A stretch of 64,000 bases of DNA from Thioclava electrotropha (GTDB taxonomy: Bacteria > Pseudomonadota > Alphaproteobacteria > Rhodobacterales > Rhodobacteraceae). The translations under genes and the position numbers were made by a program. Every line of letters begins with the position of its first letter. Position 1 is the first letter of the stretch. The DNA is taken from positions 3,981,501-4,045,500 of the forward strand of contig NZ_CP053562.1 of the NCBI RefSeq assembly GCF_002085925.2, read 5' to 3'. Positions 8,062-17,382 of the stretch are shown piece by piece. Under the pieces are notes generated by a model. That model was not told the origin of the DNA and searched no databases. It saw only the letters and a list, made by a program, of their open reading frames with translations.

Positions 8062-9782
8062 ATGGGTAAGGACAGACCCCGATCATCGGCAAAATTCGGC
8101 ACGGCGCTGAACCGCCTTGCTGCTGCGCGCGCAGGCCGTGCGCAGACGGCGACCGGATTCGTCAGCCAGCCCGAGCCGCGCACGATCGGCTCTTACGCCA
8201 AGGGGCGGCAACTCGTGCAGGGCAACTTCCTGTTTGCGGGCTCTCTGATCGAAGGTCCGGGGGTCAACATCTGGGATCTGCCGATCCCCGGCCCGGCTTT
8301 CGAGGATGCGCTGCAAGGCTGCGGCTGGCTCGACGATCTCGCGGCGCTGGGCACCCGCGAGGCGCGCCTGCGCGCACAGGACTGGGTCTTCGGCTGGATC
8401 GACCGCTTCGGCGACGGCAGCGGTCCGGGCTGGACGCCGGACCTGACAGGCCGCCGCCTGATCCGCTGGATCAACCATGCAATCCTGCTGCTGAACGGAC
8501 GCGAGCGCGAGGATGCTGATCGCTTCTTCCGCGCGCTCGGCCAACAGACGATCTTCCTGTCGAAACGCTGGGCGGGCGCGGCCTGCGGGCTGCCGCGGTT
8601 TGAGGCGCTGACCGGGCTTGTCTATGCGGGGCTCGCGCTGACCGGAATGGAGCGCCATGCCGACCCCGCGCTGGAGGCCCTGTCGCGCGATTGCGCGGCG
8701 GAGATCGACGCCGAGGGCGGGATCGCGACCCGAAACCCCGAGGAACTGCTGGAAATTCTGACGCTGTTGAACTGGGCAGCGGAGGCGTTGCAGACGGCAG
8801 GACGCACGCCGCCCGGTCCGATCCTCGACGCGATCGCGCGGATCGCCCCCACCCTGCGCGCGCTGCGCCATTCCGATGGGGCGCTCGCGCGGTTTCACGG
8901 TGGCGGGCGCGGACCCGAAGGGCGGCTCGACACGGCGCTTTCGGCGACCGGTATCCGCAGCGTCCGGCGCGAGCCGATCGCGATGGGCTTCGTGCGGATG
9001 CAGGGCGGGCGCGGCTCGCTGATCATCGACGCGGCGCGACCGCCGCAGGGCGAGGCCTCGGCCAATGCCCATGCCTCGACGCTGGCCTTCGAGCTGACCT
9101 CGGGACGTCGCCCGCTGATCGTCAATTGCGGGTCGGGTGCGCAATTCGGCTCGGACTGGCACCGCGCAGGCCGCGCCACCGCCAGCCATTCGACCCTCTC
9201 GATCCGAGGCTATTCCTCGTCCCGCCTCGGCCCCGAGCGTCTCTTCGGACGGGCCCCGCGCGCCTATCTCGACAAGACGCCGAAAACCGTCTGGTTCAAG
9301 CCCGACGATCTGTCGGAGACCGGGATGATCTTCGGCCATGACGGCTATGCCGAGACCCATGGCATGTCGCATATCCGCGAGCTGGACCTGTCCGTCGACG
9401 GGCGCGAATTGCGCGGCCGCGACACGCTCGGCGCGATGACCCCTGACGACATCGACCGGTTCGACCAGATATTCGAGCGTGAAGGTCTGCGCGGCATTCC
9501 CTTCGACATCCGCTTCCACCTGCATCCCGATTGCGACGCGGCGCTCGATCTGGGCGGCACCGCCGTCTCGGTCGCGCTGCGCACCGGGAAATCTGGATTT
9601 TCCGCCATGACGGGGTCGCCGATCTGGCGCTGGAACCCTCGGTTTACCTCGAAAAAGGGCGCATTCGCCCGCGTCCTGCGCAACAGATCGTGCTTTCCAG
9701 CAAGGTTCTGGACCGGGCTTGCCAGATTGGCTGGACCTTTTCGCAAGCACGCGATAACTCCACGGCCATCGACGCGCCCTGA
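8062..9782 (+). CDS. Heparinase II/III family protein, frameshifted near the C-terminus
   Basis: The frame from 8062 encodes a helical (alpha/alpha) toroid N-terminal half (WDLPIPGPAF, RLIRWINHAILLL, FLSKRWAGAACGLPRFEALTGLVYAGLAL) and a beta-rich C-terminal heparinase II/III domain (NAHASTLAFELTSGRRPLIVNCG, HRAGRATASHSTLSIRGYSSS), as in polysaccharide lyase-like proteins. After about residue 508 the frame loses family resemblance and ends at 9822, while the minus-one frame from about 9590 reads IWIFRHDGVADLALEPSVYL and ends at 9782, the expected family tail. One base, probably a G in the GGGAAA run at 9586-9591, appears missing; restored length would be about 573 residues. The family is conserved between rsmB and purH in alphaproteobacteria; its substrate is unknown and true heparinase activity should not be assumed. 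Confidence 0.8.
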
Positions 9783-9846
9783 CCTTGGGGCAGATCCCGA
9801 GGATGGCCCTGGGCGCCCCTGACCTGAGCCTTGCGAGGAGCTGCCC

Positions 9847-11433
9847 GTGACCCGCCCGATCCCCCTGACCCGTGCGCTGATTTCCGTTTCCGACAAGACC
9901 GGACTGGTCGACTTCGCCCAGGCGCTTGCCGCGCGCGGCGTCGAACTTCTCTCGACCGGCGGCACCGCCAAGACCCTGCGCGAAGCTGGCCTCAGCGTGC
10001 GTGACGTCGCCGATCTGACGGGCTTCCCGGAGATGATGGACGGTCGCGTCAAGACGCTGCATCCGAAAGTGCATGGCGGCCTGCTGGCACTGCGCGACAA
10101 CGAAGAACACCTCGCCGCGATGGAAGCGCATCAGATCGAGGCGATCGATCTGCTGGTGGTGAACCTCTACCCGTTCGAGGAAACGGTCGCGAAGGGCGCC
10201 GATTACGACACCTGCATCGAGAATATCGATATCGGTGGCCCGGCGATGATCCGGGCTGCAGCGAAGAACCATGCCTTTGTCTCGACCGTCGTGGATGTCG
10301 AGGATTACGCCGCCGTTCTGGAAGAGCTCGACGCGAATGACGGCGCTACCTCCTACCCGTTCCGCCAGCGCCTCGCCCAGATCGCCTATGCGCGCACTGC
10401 GGCCTATGACGCCGCCGTCTCGACCTGGATGGCAGGCGCGATCGGCGAGCAGACCCCGCGCCGCCGTGCCTTCGCAGGCACGCTCGCGCAGACCCTGCGC
10501 TACGGCGAGAACCCGCACCAGCAGGCTGCCTTCTATCTCGACGGCACGAACCGCCCCGGCGTCGCGACCGCCAAGCAGCTTCAGGGCAAGGAGCTGAGCT
10601 ACAATAACATCAACGACACCGATGCCGCCTATGAGCTGGTCTCGGAATTCGGCACCGAGAAACCCGCCGTCGCGATCATCAAGCACGCCAACCCCTGCGG
10701 CGTTGCGACCGGCAAGACCGTGATCGAGGCCTATAAGCGCGCCTTCGACTGTGATCGCACCTCGGCTTTCGGCGGCATCATCGCGCTGAACCAGACGCTG
10801 GACGCGGCCACCGCCGAAGAGATCACCAAGATCTTTTCGGAAGTCATCATCGCACCCTCGGTCGACGACGCCGCGAAAGAGGTCATCGCGAAGAAGAAGA
10901 ACGTGCGCCTGCTGGAAACCGGCGGCCTGCCCGATATCACCGCACCGATCACGACCTATCGTCAGGTCGCGGGCGGCTTCCTCGTGCAGGACAAGGACAA
11001 TGGCGTGATCACGCTGGACGATCTGAAAGTCGTGACCGAGCGCCAGCCCTCCGAGCAGGAACTCAAAGACCTGCTATTCGCGTGGAAAGTCGCGAAACAC
11101 GTCAAGTCGAACGCGATCATCTACGTCAAGGACGGCGCGACCGTCGGCGTGGGCGCGGGCCAGATGAGCCGTGTCGACTCGACCCGGATCGCGGCGCGCA
11201 AGGCTGAAGACATGATGGAAGCCGCTGGCCTGACCGAGACGCCCACCAAGGGATCGGTCGTGGCGTCCGACGCCTTCTTCCCCTTCGCAGACGGTCTGAT
11301 CACCGCGGCTGAGGCCGGCGCCACCGCGATCATCCAGCCCGGCGGCTCGATGCGCGATCAGGAAGTGATCGACGCGGCGAACGAGCGCGGGCTCGCGATG
11401 GTCTTCACCGGAATGCGCCATTTCCGCCACTGA
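9847..11433 (+). CDS. purH: Bifunctional AICAR formyltransferase / IMP cyclohydrolase
   Basis: Performs the last two steps of IMP synthesis. The 528-residue protein has the N-terminal MGS-like cyclohydrolase domain ([45 protein letters not shown]) and the C-terminal AICAR transformylase domain, with [24 protein letters not shown] (catalytic Lys-His) and [22 protein letters not shown]. It starts with GTG at 9847, preceded by GAGGAG at good distance. A perfect hairpin follows the stop codon. Length and motifs are normal. Confidence 0.98.
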   Translation: MTRPIPLTRALISVSDKTGLVDFAQALAARGVELLSTGGTAKTLREAGLSVRDVADLTGFPEMMDGRVKTLHPKVHGGLLALRDNEEHLAAMEAHQIEAIDLLVVNLYPFEETVAKGADYDTCIENIDIGGPAMIRAAAKNHAFVSTVVDVEDYAAVLEELDANDGATSYPFRQRLAQIAYARTAAYDAAVSTWMAGAIGEQTPRRRAFAGTLAQTLRYGENPHQQAAFYLDGTNRPGVATAKQLQGKELSYNNINDTDAAYELVSEFGTEKPAVAIIKHANPCGVATGKTVIEAYKRAFDCDRTSAFGGIIALNQTLDAATAEEITKIFSEVIIAPSVDDAAKEVIAKKKNVRLLETGGLPDITAPITTYRQVAGGFLVQDKDNGVITLDDLKVVTERQPSEQELKDLLFAWKVAKHVKSNAIIYVKDGATVGVGAGQMSRVDSTRIAARKAEDMMEAAGLTETPTKGSVVASDAFFPFADGLITAAEAGATAIIQPGGSMRDQEVIDAANERGLAMVFTGMRHFRH

Positions 11434-11452
11434 TCTGCCGGTATCTTTGCGT

Positions 11453-11472
11453 AGCCCGGTAGATACCGGGCT
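11453..11472 (+). terminator. Hairpin after purH
   Basis: AGCCCGGTA and TACCGGGCT form a perfect inverted repeat about 20 bases past the purH stop. There is no T tract, so it may be an mRNA 3'-end stabiliser or a weak terminator. Confidence 0.5.
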
Positions 11473-11517
11473 GCGCCTTCTGGCATGAAGACGTGACGAG
11501 AAACAAACGAGGGCCAG

Positions 11518-11997
11518 ATGCGGCTAGCAGCGAAAGTGACAGCGGGCGTCCTGCTCCTCGACCAAGTGTCGAAATATATCGTCGTGCAGGGGATGCATCT
11601 CGATCAGCGCGGCGCGATCGACGTGGTGCCGCCCTATCTCAACTTTCGCATGGCATGGAATCGCGGCGTGAATTTCGGCCTGTTCTCCGGCGAAACCGAC
11701 TGGATGCGCTGGGTACTGATTATCGTGGCGCTTGTGATTTCGCTCTGGGTCTGGGCCTGGATCGCGCGTGAGCCGCATTCGGCGCGGGTGAATATCTCGG
11801 CAGGGCTGCTGGTCGGCGGTGCGCTTGGCAACGTGGTCGACAGGCTCGTCTATGGCGCGGTGGCGGACTTTCTGAACATGTCGCTGCCGGGTTGGCAGAA
11901 CCCCTATTCTTTCAACGTCGCCGATGTGGCGATTTTCCTCGGCGCGGTCGGTCTGGTGCTGTTCACCGGCAAGGACCATCGCGCCAACGACGGCTAG
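11518..11997 (+). CDS. lspA: Lipoprotein signal peptidase (signal peptidase II)
   Basis: Inner-membrane aspartyl protease that cleaves the signal peptide of lipidated prolipoproteins. The 159-residue product has four membrane segments and the family motifs: LLLDQVSKYIV near the N-terminus, FRMAWNRGVNFGLFS, GGALGNVVDRLVYGAVADF (first catalytic Asp) and SFNVADVAIFLG (second catalytic Asp). Substrates in this window would include the LptE, DUF3035 and DUF3576 lipoproteins. It is followed 71 bases later by the DUF3035 lipoprotein gene. Confidence 0.97.
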   Translation: MRLAAKVTAGVLLLDQVSKYIVVQGMHLDQRGAIDVVPPYLNFRMAWNRGVNFGLFSGETDWMRWVLIIVALVISLWVWAWIAREPHSARVNISAGLLVGGALGNVVDRLVYGAVADFLNMSLPGWQNPYSFNVADVAIFLGAVGLVLFTGKDHRANDG

Positions 11998-12068
11998 CCT
12001 GTTTTTCGCAGGTGACGACGCTCCAATGTTGCGTTAAGACGGGGGCGGAACTGGCAAGGGAGTGGTTC

Positions 12069-12620
12069 ATGCAGGCGAAGATCGGCACGCTCGGACTCGC
12101 GTTTACAGCGGTACTGACGCTGGCTGCCTGCGGCAATTCCCGCGACCCCAGCCTGATGAATCTGCGCTCTTCGCATCAAGGCCCCGATGAATTCGGCGTG
12201 ATCCCGACGAAGCCGTTGGAGATGCCGGAGAATCTCGCTGCGCTGCCGCCGCCCACGCCGGGTGGCAAGAACATCACCGATCCCACGCCCGAGGCCGATG
12301 CCGTTGCCGCTCTCGGTGGCAATCCGCGCCGCCTCGACGAGACCGGACAGGTCCCGACCTCGGATCGCGCGCTGGTCTCCGCCGCGTCGCGCTACGGCAG
12401 CCAGTCGGGCATCCGCCAGACGCTTGCCGCCGAGGATTACCAGTGGCGCAAGGATCACGACGGTCGCCTGCTGGAGCGTCTGTTCCAGGTCTCGGTCTAT
12501 TACAAAGCCTACAAGCCGATGGAGCTCGACCAGTCGGCAGAGCTCGAGCGCTGGCGCCGCCTCGGCGTCGTCACGCCCGGCGCACCGCCCTCGGGCGAAG
12601 CGCAGCGCGCGGTCAAGTAA
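12069..12620 (+). CDS. DUF3035 family lipoprotein
   Basis: A 183-residue exported protein with a lipoprotein signal (LGLAFTAVLTLAACGN; lipobox LAAC with Cys near residue 20). The mature part contains the DUF3035 pattern: GPDEFGVIPTKPLEMPENLAALPPPTPGG and later a basic/acidic region ending in YYKAYKPMELDQSAELERWR. The family is typical of Rhodobacterales and relatives and sits next to lspA and the M16 protease pair there. Function is unknown; lipidation implies an envelope role. Confidence 0.88.
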   Translation: MQAKIGTLGLAFTAVLTLAACGNSRDPSLMNLRSSHQGPDEFGVIPTKPLEMPENLAALPPPTPGGKNITDPTPEADAVAALGGNPRRLDETGQVPTSDRALVSAASRYGSQSGIRQTLAAEDYQWRKDHDGRLLERLFQVSVYYKAYKPMELDQSAELERWRRLGVVTPGAPPSGEAQRAVK

Positions 12621-12713
12621 CCCGAAAAATCATCACGAGAACGTCACCGGCGTTTGCACGTCGGGCGAGAGTGCTTATCTTCGCCCAAACTGTGTCTTGT
12701 GAGGAGTTGGGCA

Positions 12714-14096
12714 TTGCGTGCATTTCTGTTCGCCCTGCTAACATTGGCAGGTCTGAGCCCGGCGGTGGCCGGTGACGTCTCTACCTTCGAGTTGGAAAAC
12801 GGCCTGAAAGGCATCGTGATCGAGGATCACCGTGCCCCGGTCGTGGTCCATATGGTCTGGTACAAAGCCGGATCGGCTGACGAGAAGCGCGGTAAATCCG
12901 GCATTGCCCATTATCTCGAACACCTGATGTTCAAGGGCACCGACACGATGGCTCCCGGTGAGCTGTCGAAGACGGTCGCGGCCAATGGCGGCTCGGACAA
13001 CGCCTTCACCAGCTACGACTACACCGCCTATTTCCAACGCATCGCGGCCGACCGGCTGCCGCTGGTGATGAAGATGGAAGCGGATCGGATGCGCAATCTG
13101 CGAATTTCGCCCGATGACGCGAAGACCGAGCTGCAGGTGATCCTCGAAGAACGCGCGCAACGCACCGATTCCAACCCGCGGGCACTGTTCAACGAGCAGG
13201 AGCGCGCCGCCCAGTTCCTCAATTCGCCCTACGGCACGCCGGTCATCGGCTGGCGCAAGGAGATGGAAGGGCTGACGCGGCAGGACGCGCTCAACTGGTA
13301 TCACGAATATTACGCACCCAATAACGCGATCCTCGTGGTCGCGGGCGATGTGAAGCCCGACGAGGTGAAGGCGCTGGCCGAGAAGTATTACGGCAAGCTG
13401 AAACCGACCGAAGACCTCTCGCCCCGCGCCCGTCCGCAGGAGCCGCCGCAACGCGCCTCCCGGCACCTGACCTTCGAGGACCCGCAGATCGCCCAGCCCT
13501 ATCTGGTGCGCAGCTACCTCGCCCCCGAACGCAATCCGGGCGACCAGAAGCGCGCCGCCGCCCTGACCGTGCTGTCAGAGATTCTCGGCGGCAATCAGGC
13601 GACCTCCGTGCTGGGCCGCAAGCTGATCTATGGCGACGGCACCGCGATCTATGCGTCGAGCTATTATGACGGCATGTCGATCGATGCGACGACCTTCAAC
13701 CTCTCGGTGATGCCCGCCAAGGATGTGAGCCTCCCCGAGGCCGAAAAGGCGCTCGACACGGCGCTGAAGCAATTCCTGAAGGAAGGTATCGACCCCGAGC
13801 AATTCGCCCGCATCAAGACGCAAGTGAAGGCCGCCGAAATCTATTCGCGCGACAACACGCAAGGGCTTGCGCGGCGCTATGGCGAAGCGCTGGCCTCGGG
13901 CTTCTCGGTGAAAGACGTCGAGGATTGGCCGGATGTTCTGACCTCGGTGACGGAAGAGGACGTGATGGCCGCCGCCCGCGACCTGTTCCAGAACAAGGAC
14001 TCGGTGACGGGCTACGCGAAGCGCCCCGATGACGCCCCCACCGAAGCTGCGGCCCCCGCCGCGCCGCCCGCGCCTGCGCAGGAGATCACCCAATGA
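12714..14096 (+). CDS. M16 family zinc metalloprotease, catalytic subunit (PqqL/insulinase-like)
   Basis: About 460 residues with a signal peptide. The inverted zinc site HYLEH is at residues about 66-70 within GIAHYLEHLMFKGT, with the downstream glutamate region ELQVILEERAQRTDSNP. The second M16 domain, with LGGNQATSVLGRKLIYGDG, follows. The C-terminus is Ala/Pro-rich. I start at TTG 12714, which follows GAGGAG by 7 bases and opens directly into the signal peptide; no ATG or GTG in frame is better placed. The stop overlaps the start of the next M16 gene (ATGA), so both are made together, and they probably form a heterodimer in the periplasm. Substrate unknown. Confidence 0.92.
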   Translation: MRAFLFALLTLAGLSPAVAGDVSTFELENGLKGIVIEDHRAPVVVHMVWYKAGSADEKRGKSGIAHYLEHLMFKGTDTMAPGELSKTVAANGGSDNAFTSYDYTAYFQRIAADRLPLVMKMEADRMRNLRISPDDAKTELQVILEERAQRTDSNPRALFNEQERAAQFLNSPYGTPVIGWRKEMEGLTRQDALNWYHEYYAPNNAILVVAGDVKPDEVKALAEKYYGKLKPTEDLSPRARPQEPPQRASRHLTFEDPQIAQPYLVRSYLAPERNPGDQKRAAALTVLSEILGGNQATSVLGRKLIYGDGTAIYASSYYDGMSIDATTFNLSVMPAKDVSLPEAEKALDTALKQFLKEGIDPEQFARIKTQVKAAEIYSRDNTQGLARRYGEALASGFSVKDVEDWPDVLTSVTEEDVMAAARDLFQNKDSVTGYAKRPDDAPTEAAAPAAPPAPAQEITQ

Positions 14097-15418
14097 TCCA
14101 CACCCGTTTCCCGATCACAGCGCGCCTCGTGATGGCGTCGCTCTTCGCCTTCGTGCTGGCGCTGCCCGCCCGTGCGATCGACATTCAGCAGGTCACCTCG
14201 CCCGGCGGCATCAAGGCATGGCTGGTGGAGAATCACGACATTCCCTTCACCGCGCTCGACATCGCCTTCCGCGGCGGCGCGAGCCTTGATGCAAAGGGCA
14301 AGCGCGGCGCGATCAACCTGATGACCGCCACGCTCGAAGAGGGCGCGGGCGAGAAGAACTCGCAGCAATTCGCCGAGGCCGAGGAAGCGCTGGCCGCGCA
14401 ATTCGGCTTCGACGTGGGCGACGACTCGCTCGATATCTCGGCCCGTATGCTGACCGAGAACCGCGACAAATCCGTCGACCTTCTGCGCGAGGCGCTGGTC
14501 AATCCGCGCTTCGATCAAAGCGCGATCGAACGCGTGCGCCAGCAGGTGCTGGCCGTGATCGCATCGAGCAAGCAGGACCCGAACGACATCGCAGGCGAGA
14601 AATTCCGCGAGATCACCTATGGCGATCACCCCTATGGCAGCTCGCTCAACGGCACCGTCGACAGCGTGAAGGGCCTCACGCGCGAGGATCTGTTCGAGGC
14701 CAAGGACCGCGTGATGAGCCGCGATCACATGGTGGTTTCCGCCGTGGGCGACATCACCCCGGAAGAGCTCGGGCCGATGCTCGACAAGCTGCTGGGCGAT
14801 CTGCCCGCCAAGGGTGCCGACATGCCGCCCCCCGCCGATCCGAGCTTCAAGGGCGGCGTGACCACGGTCGATTTCGACAGCCCGCAATCGGTGGTGATGT
14901 TCGGCCAGAAAGGGATCGGGCTGAAAGACCCCGATTTCTTCGCGGCCTATGTGCTCAACCAGATCGTCGGCGCGGGCGGGTTCTCGTCGCGCCTGATGGA
15001 CGAGGTGCGCGAGAAGCGCGGCCTGACCTATGGCATCGCCTCCTATATCGTCGACAAGGATCTGGCGAAGACGTGGCAGGGCAGCTTCGCCTCCGCCAAT
15101 GAGAAGGTCGCCGAGGCGATCTCGGTCGTCAAAGAGCAGTGGAAGAAGGCCGCGACCGGCCAGGTCACCGACAAGGAGCTGGAGGACGCCAAGACCTACC
15201 TCACCGGCGCCTATCCGCTGCGTTTCGACGGCAATGGCACGATCGCGGGTATCCTGACGGGGATGCAGCTCAACGAGATGGCCCCGAGCTATATCGACAC
15301 CCGCAACGACAAGGTGAACGCAGTCACGAAGGCCGATGTCCAGCGCGTCGCCAAGCGTATCCTGAACCCCGACAACCTGACCTTCGTGGTCGTCGGACGC
15401 CCGCAGGGCCTGAACTGA
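14093..15418 (+). CDS. M16 family protein, non-catalytic partner subunit
   Basis: A 441-residue protein with a signal peptide (residues 1-28, ending ALPARA). It has the same two-domain M16 fold as its upstream neighbour (RGGASLDAKGKRGAINLMTATLEEG; GAGGFSSRLMDEVREKRGLTYG) but the zinc-binding HxxEH is absent: the equivalent segment reads GAINLMTATL. The glycine-rich loop and the R...Y substrate-binding pair (REKRGLTYG) that act on the partner's active site are present. This matches the known active/inactive pairing of bacterial M16B proteases. Four-base ATGA overlap with the upstream gene. Confidence 0.92.
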   Translation: MIHTRFPITARLVMASLFAFVLALPARAIDIQQVTSPGGIKAWLVENHDIPFTALDIAFRGGASLDAKGKRGAINLMTATLEEGAGEKNSQQFAEAEEALAAQFGFDVGDDSLDISARMLTENRDKSVDLLREALVNPRFDQSAIERVRQQVLAVIASSKQDPNDIAGEKFREITYGDHPYGSSLNGTVDSVKGLTREDLFEAKDRVMSRDHMVVSAVGDITPEELGPMLDKLLGDLPAKGADMPPPADPSFKGGVTTVDFDSPQSVVMFGQKGIGLKDPDFFAAYVLNQIVGAGGFSSRLMDEVREKRGLTYGIASYIVDKDLAKTWQGSFASANEKVAEAISVVKEQWKKAATGQVTDKELEDAKTYLTGAYPLRFDGNGTIAGILTGMQLNEMAPSYIDTRNDKVNAVTKADVQRVAKRILNPDNLTFVVVGRPQGLN

Positions 15419-15483
15419 TTTGGCTGGGGATAGCTGGCGCGAATCTCTTTAGATGAGCGCCGCGCCATGCTATCCCTAGTGGA

Positions 15484-17382
15484 ATGAACCAGCACAACCG
15501 CAATATCGGCGCGTCTGAGCGCCCCGTGATCCGGCAGCTCGATGACGCTGCGGCAAACCGCATCGCAGCGGGCGAAGTGGTCGAACGTCCGGCCTCGGCG
15601 GTGAAAGAGCTGGTGGAGAACGCGCTGGATGCGGGCGCGTCGCGGGTCGCGGTGGAATATTGCGATGGCGGCAAGACGCTGATCCGCGTGACCGACGACG
15701 GCTGCGGGATGACCGCCGACGATCTGCCGCTGGCGCTCTCGCGCCATGCCACCTCGAAGATCGACGGTTCGGACCTTCTGAACATTCACACCTTCGGCTT
15801 TCGTGGCGAGGCGCTGCCCTCGCTCGGCGCGGTCGGGCGTCTGACGATCACCTCGCGCGTCGACGGTCTCGACGCCTTTCAGATCGGCGTGGCGGGCGGC
15901 CAGATCGGTCCCGTGAAACCGGCGGCGTTGAACCGGGGCACCGTGGTCGAACTGCGCGACCTGTTCTTCGCCACGCCCGCGCGGCTGAAATTCATGCGCA
16001 CCGACCGGGCCGAGGCGCAGGCGATCGCCGATGTGATGAAGCGGCTGGCGATGGCGGAGCCCTATGTCAGCTTCACCCTCACCGATGTGTCCAATGGCAA
16101 ATCGCGCGAGATCTTCCGCGCCGATGGAGAGCAGGGCGAGTTGTTCGATGCGCTCTCGGAACGTCTGGCCCGGGTGATCGGGCGCGCCTTCTCGGATAAC
16201 GCGGTGAAGATAGACGCCGAGCGCGAAGATATCCGCCTGACCGGCTACGCGGCACTGCCCACCTATTCGCGTGGCGCGGCGGTGGAGCAGTTCCTCTTCG
16301 TCAATGGCCGCCCCGTGCGCGACAAGCAGCTGACCGGGGCGCTGCGTGCGGCCTACATGGATTTCCTCAGCCGCGAGCGTCACCCCGCCGCCTGCCTCTT
16401 CCTGACCTGCGAGCCCGAGCGCGTCGACGTCAACGTGCACCCCGCCAAGGCCGAGGTCCGCTTCCGCGAGGCCGCGACCGTGCGCGGGCTGATCGTGACC
16501 GGGCTGCGCCATGCGCTGGCTCAGGCCGGGCACCGGGCGTCCTCGACCGTCTCGGATGCGACGCTTGGCGCGATGCGCCCCGAACCGACCGCCGATCAGC
16601 CGCCGCGCATTTACCAGATGGATCGCCCGAGCCTCGGCGCGATGCGGTCGTCCTACTCCGCGCAGGCGCCGCTGCCCGATCCGGGCTATCAGCCCCCCTC
16701 CTACCAGCAGCCGTCCTTCCAGGAGGCCCCCGCGCCCAGCTTCGACTATGCGCCCTCGGCCCGCGCCGAAGCCCCAGCGCCTGCCGAGCCTGCGCTGACC
16801 GAGAGGCCCTTGGGCGCGGCGCGTGCGCAGGTGCATGAGAATTACATCATCGCCCAGACCGAGCGCGGCATCGTCATCGTCGATCAGCACGCCGCGCATG
16901 AGCGGCTCGTCTATGAGAAGCTGAAAGGCCAGATGGCCGAGAATGGGGTGCCCGCGCAGGCGCTGCTGATCCCCGAGATCGTCGAACTCAGCCAGGGCGA
17001 CGCCGCGCTGCTTTTGGAACATGCCGACGCTTTGTCGCGCCTCGGCCTCACCATCGAACCTTTCGGCGGCAGCGCGATCGCAGTGCGCGAGACCCCCGCC
17101 GTTCTGGGCGAGATCAATGCCGAAGGGCTGCTGCGCGACGTACTCGACGAGCTCTCCGATCTGGGCGACAGCCAGTTGGTGCAGGCCAAGATCGAAGCGG
17201 TGCTCAGCCGAATGGCCTGCCACGGCTCGATCCGCTCGGGCCGCCAGATGCGCGCCGACGAAATGAACGCGCTGCTGCGCCAGATGGAGGCCACGCCCCA
17301 TTCCGGCCAGTGCAACCATGGGCGTCCGACTTATGTCGAATTGAAGCTCAGCGATATTGAAAGACTGTTTGGCCGCACATGA
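15484..17382 (+). CDS. mutL: DNA mismatch repair protein MutL
   Basis: Coordinates mismatch repair after MutS recognition. The 632-residue protein has the GHKL ATPase at the N-terminus (IAAGEVVERPASAVKELVEN, VTDDGCGM, TFGFRGEALPS), a Pro/Ala-rich linker from about 350 to 430 (repeated YQPPSYQQPSF-like stretch) and a C-terminal dimer domain. The C-terminal motif DQHAAHERLVYE at about 467-478 is the DQHA(x)2E(x)4E metal motif, so this MutL should be a nicking endonuclease, as expected in bacteria without MutH. The CPHGRP-type motif is seen as QCNHGRPTY near the end. Overlaps rmuC by ATGA. Confidence 0.97.
   Translation: MNQHNRNIGASERPVIRQLDDAAANRIAAGEVVERPASAVKELVENALDAGASRVAVEYCDGGKTLIRVTDDGCGMTADDLPLALSRHATSKIDGSDLLNIHTFGFRGEALPSLGAVGRLTITSRVDGLDAFQIGVAGGQIGPVKPAALNRGTVVELRDLFFATPARLKFMRTDRAEAQAIADVMKRLAMAEPYVSFTLTDVSNGKSREIFRADGEQGELFDALSERLARVIGRAFSDNAVKIDAEREDIRLTGYAALPTYSRGAAVEQFLFVNGRPVRDKQLTGALRAAYMDFLSRERHPAACLFLTCEPERVDVNVHPAKAEVRFREAATVRGLIVTGLRHALAQAGHRASSTVSDATLGAMRPEPTADQPPRIYQMDRPSLGAMRSSYSAQAPLPDPGYQPPSYQQPSFQEAPAPSFDYAPSARAEAPAPAEPALTERPLGAARAQVHENYIIAQTERGIVIVDQHAAHERLVYEKLKGQMAENGVPAQALLIPEIVELSQGDAALLLEHADALSRLGLTIEPFGGSAIAVRETPAVLGEINAEGLLRDVLDELSDLGDSQLVQAKIEAVLSRMACHGSIRSGRQMRADEMNALLRQMEATPHSGQCNHGRPTYVELKLSDIERLFGRT

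Noticed and set aside
8083..10686. Long minus-strand frame across the heparinase-like gene and purH
   Set aside because: Antisense to two genes with clear family motifs; translated sequence is low-complexity Arg/Gln/Gly without a fold.
16670..16760. Short CCCTCCTACCAGCAG-like repeat
   Set aside because: It is the Pro/Gln/Ser linker of MutL, common in the family.
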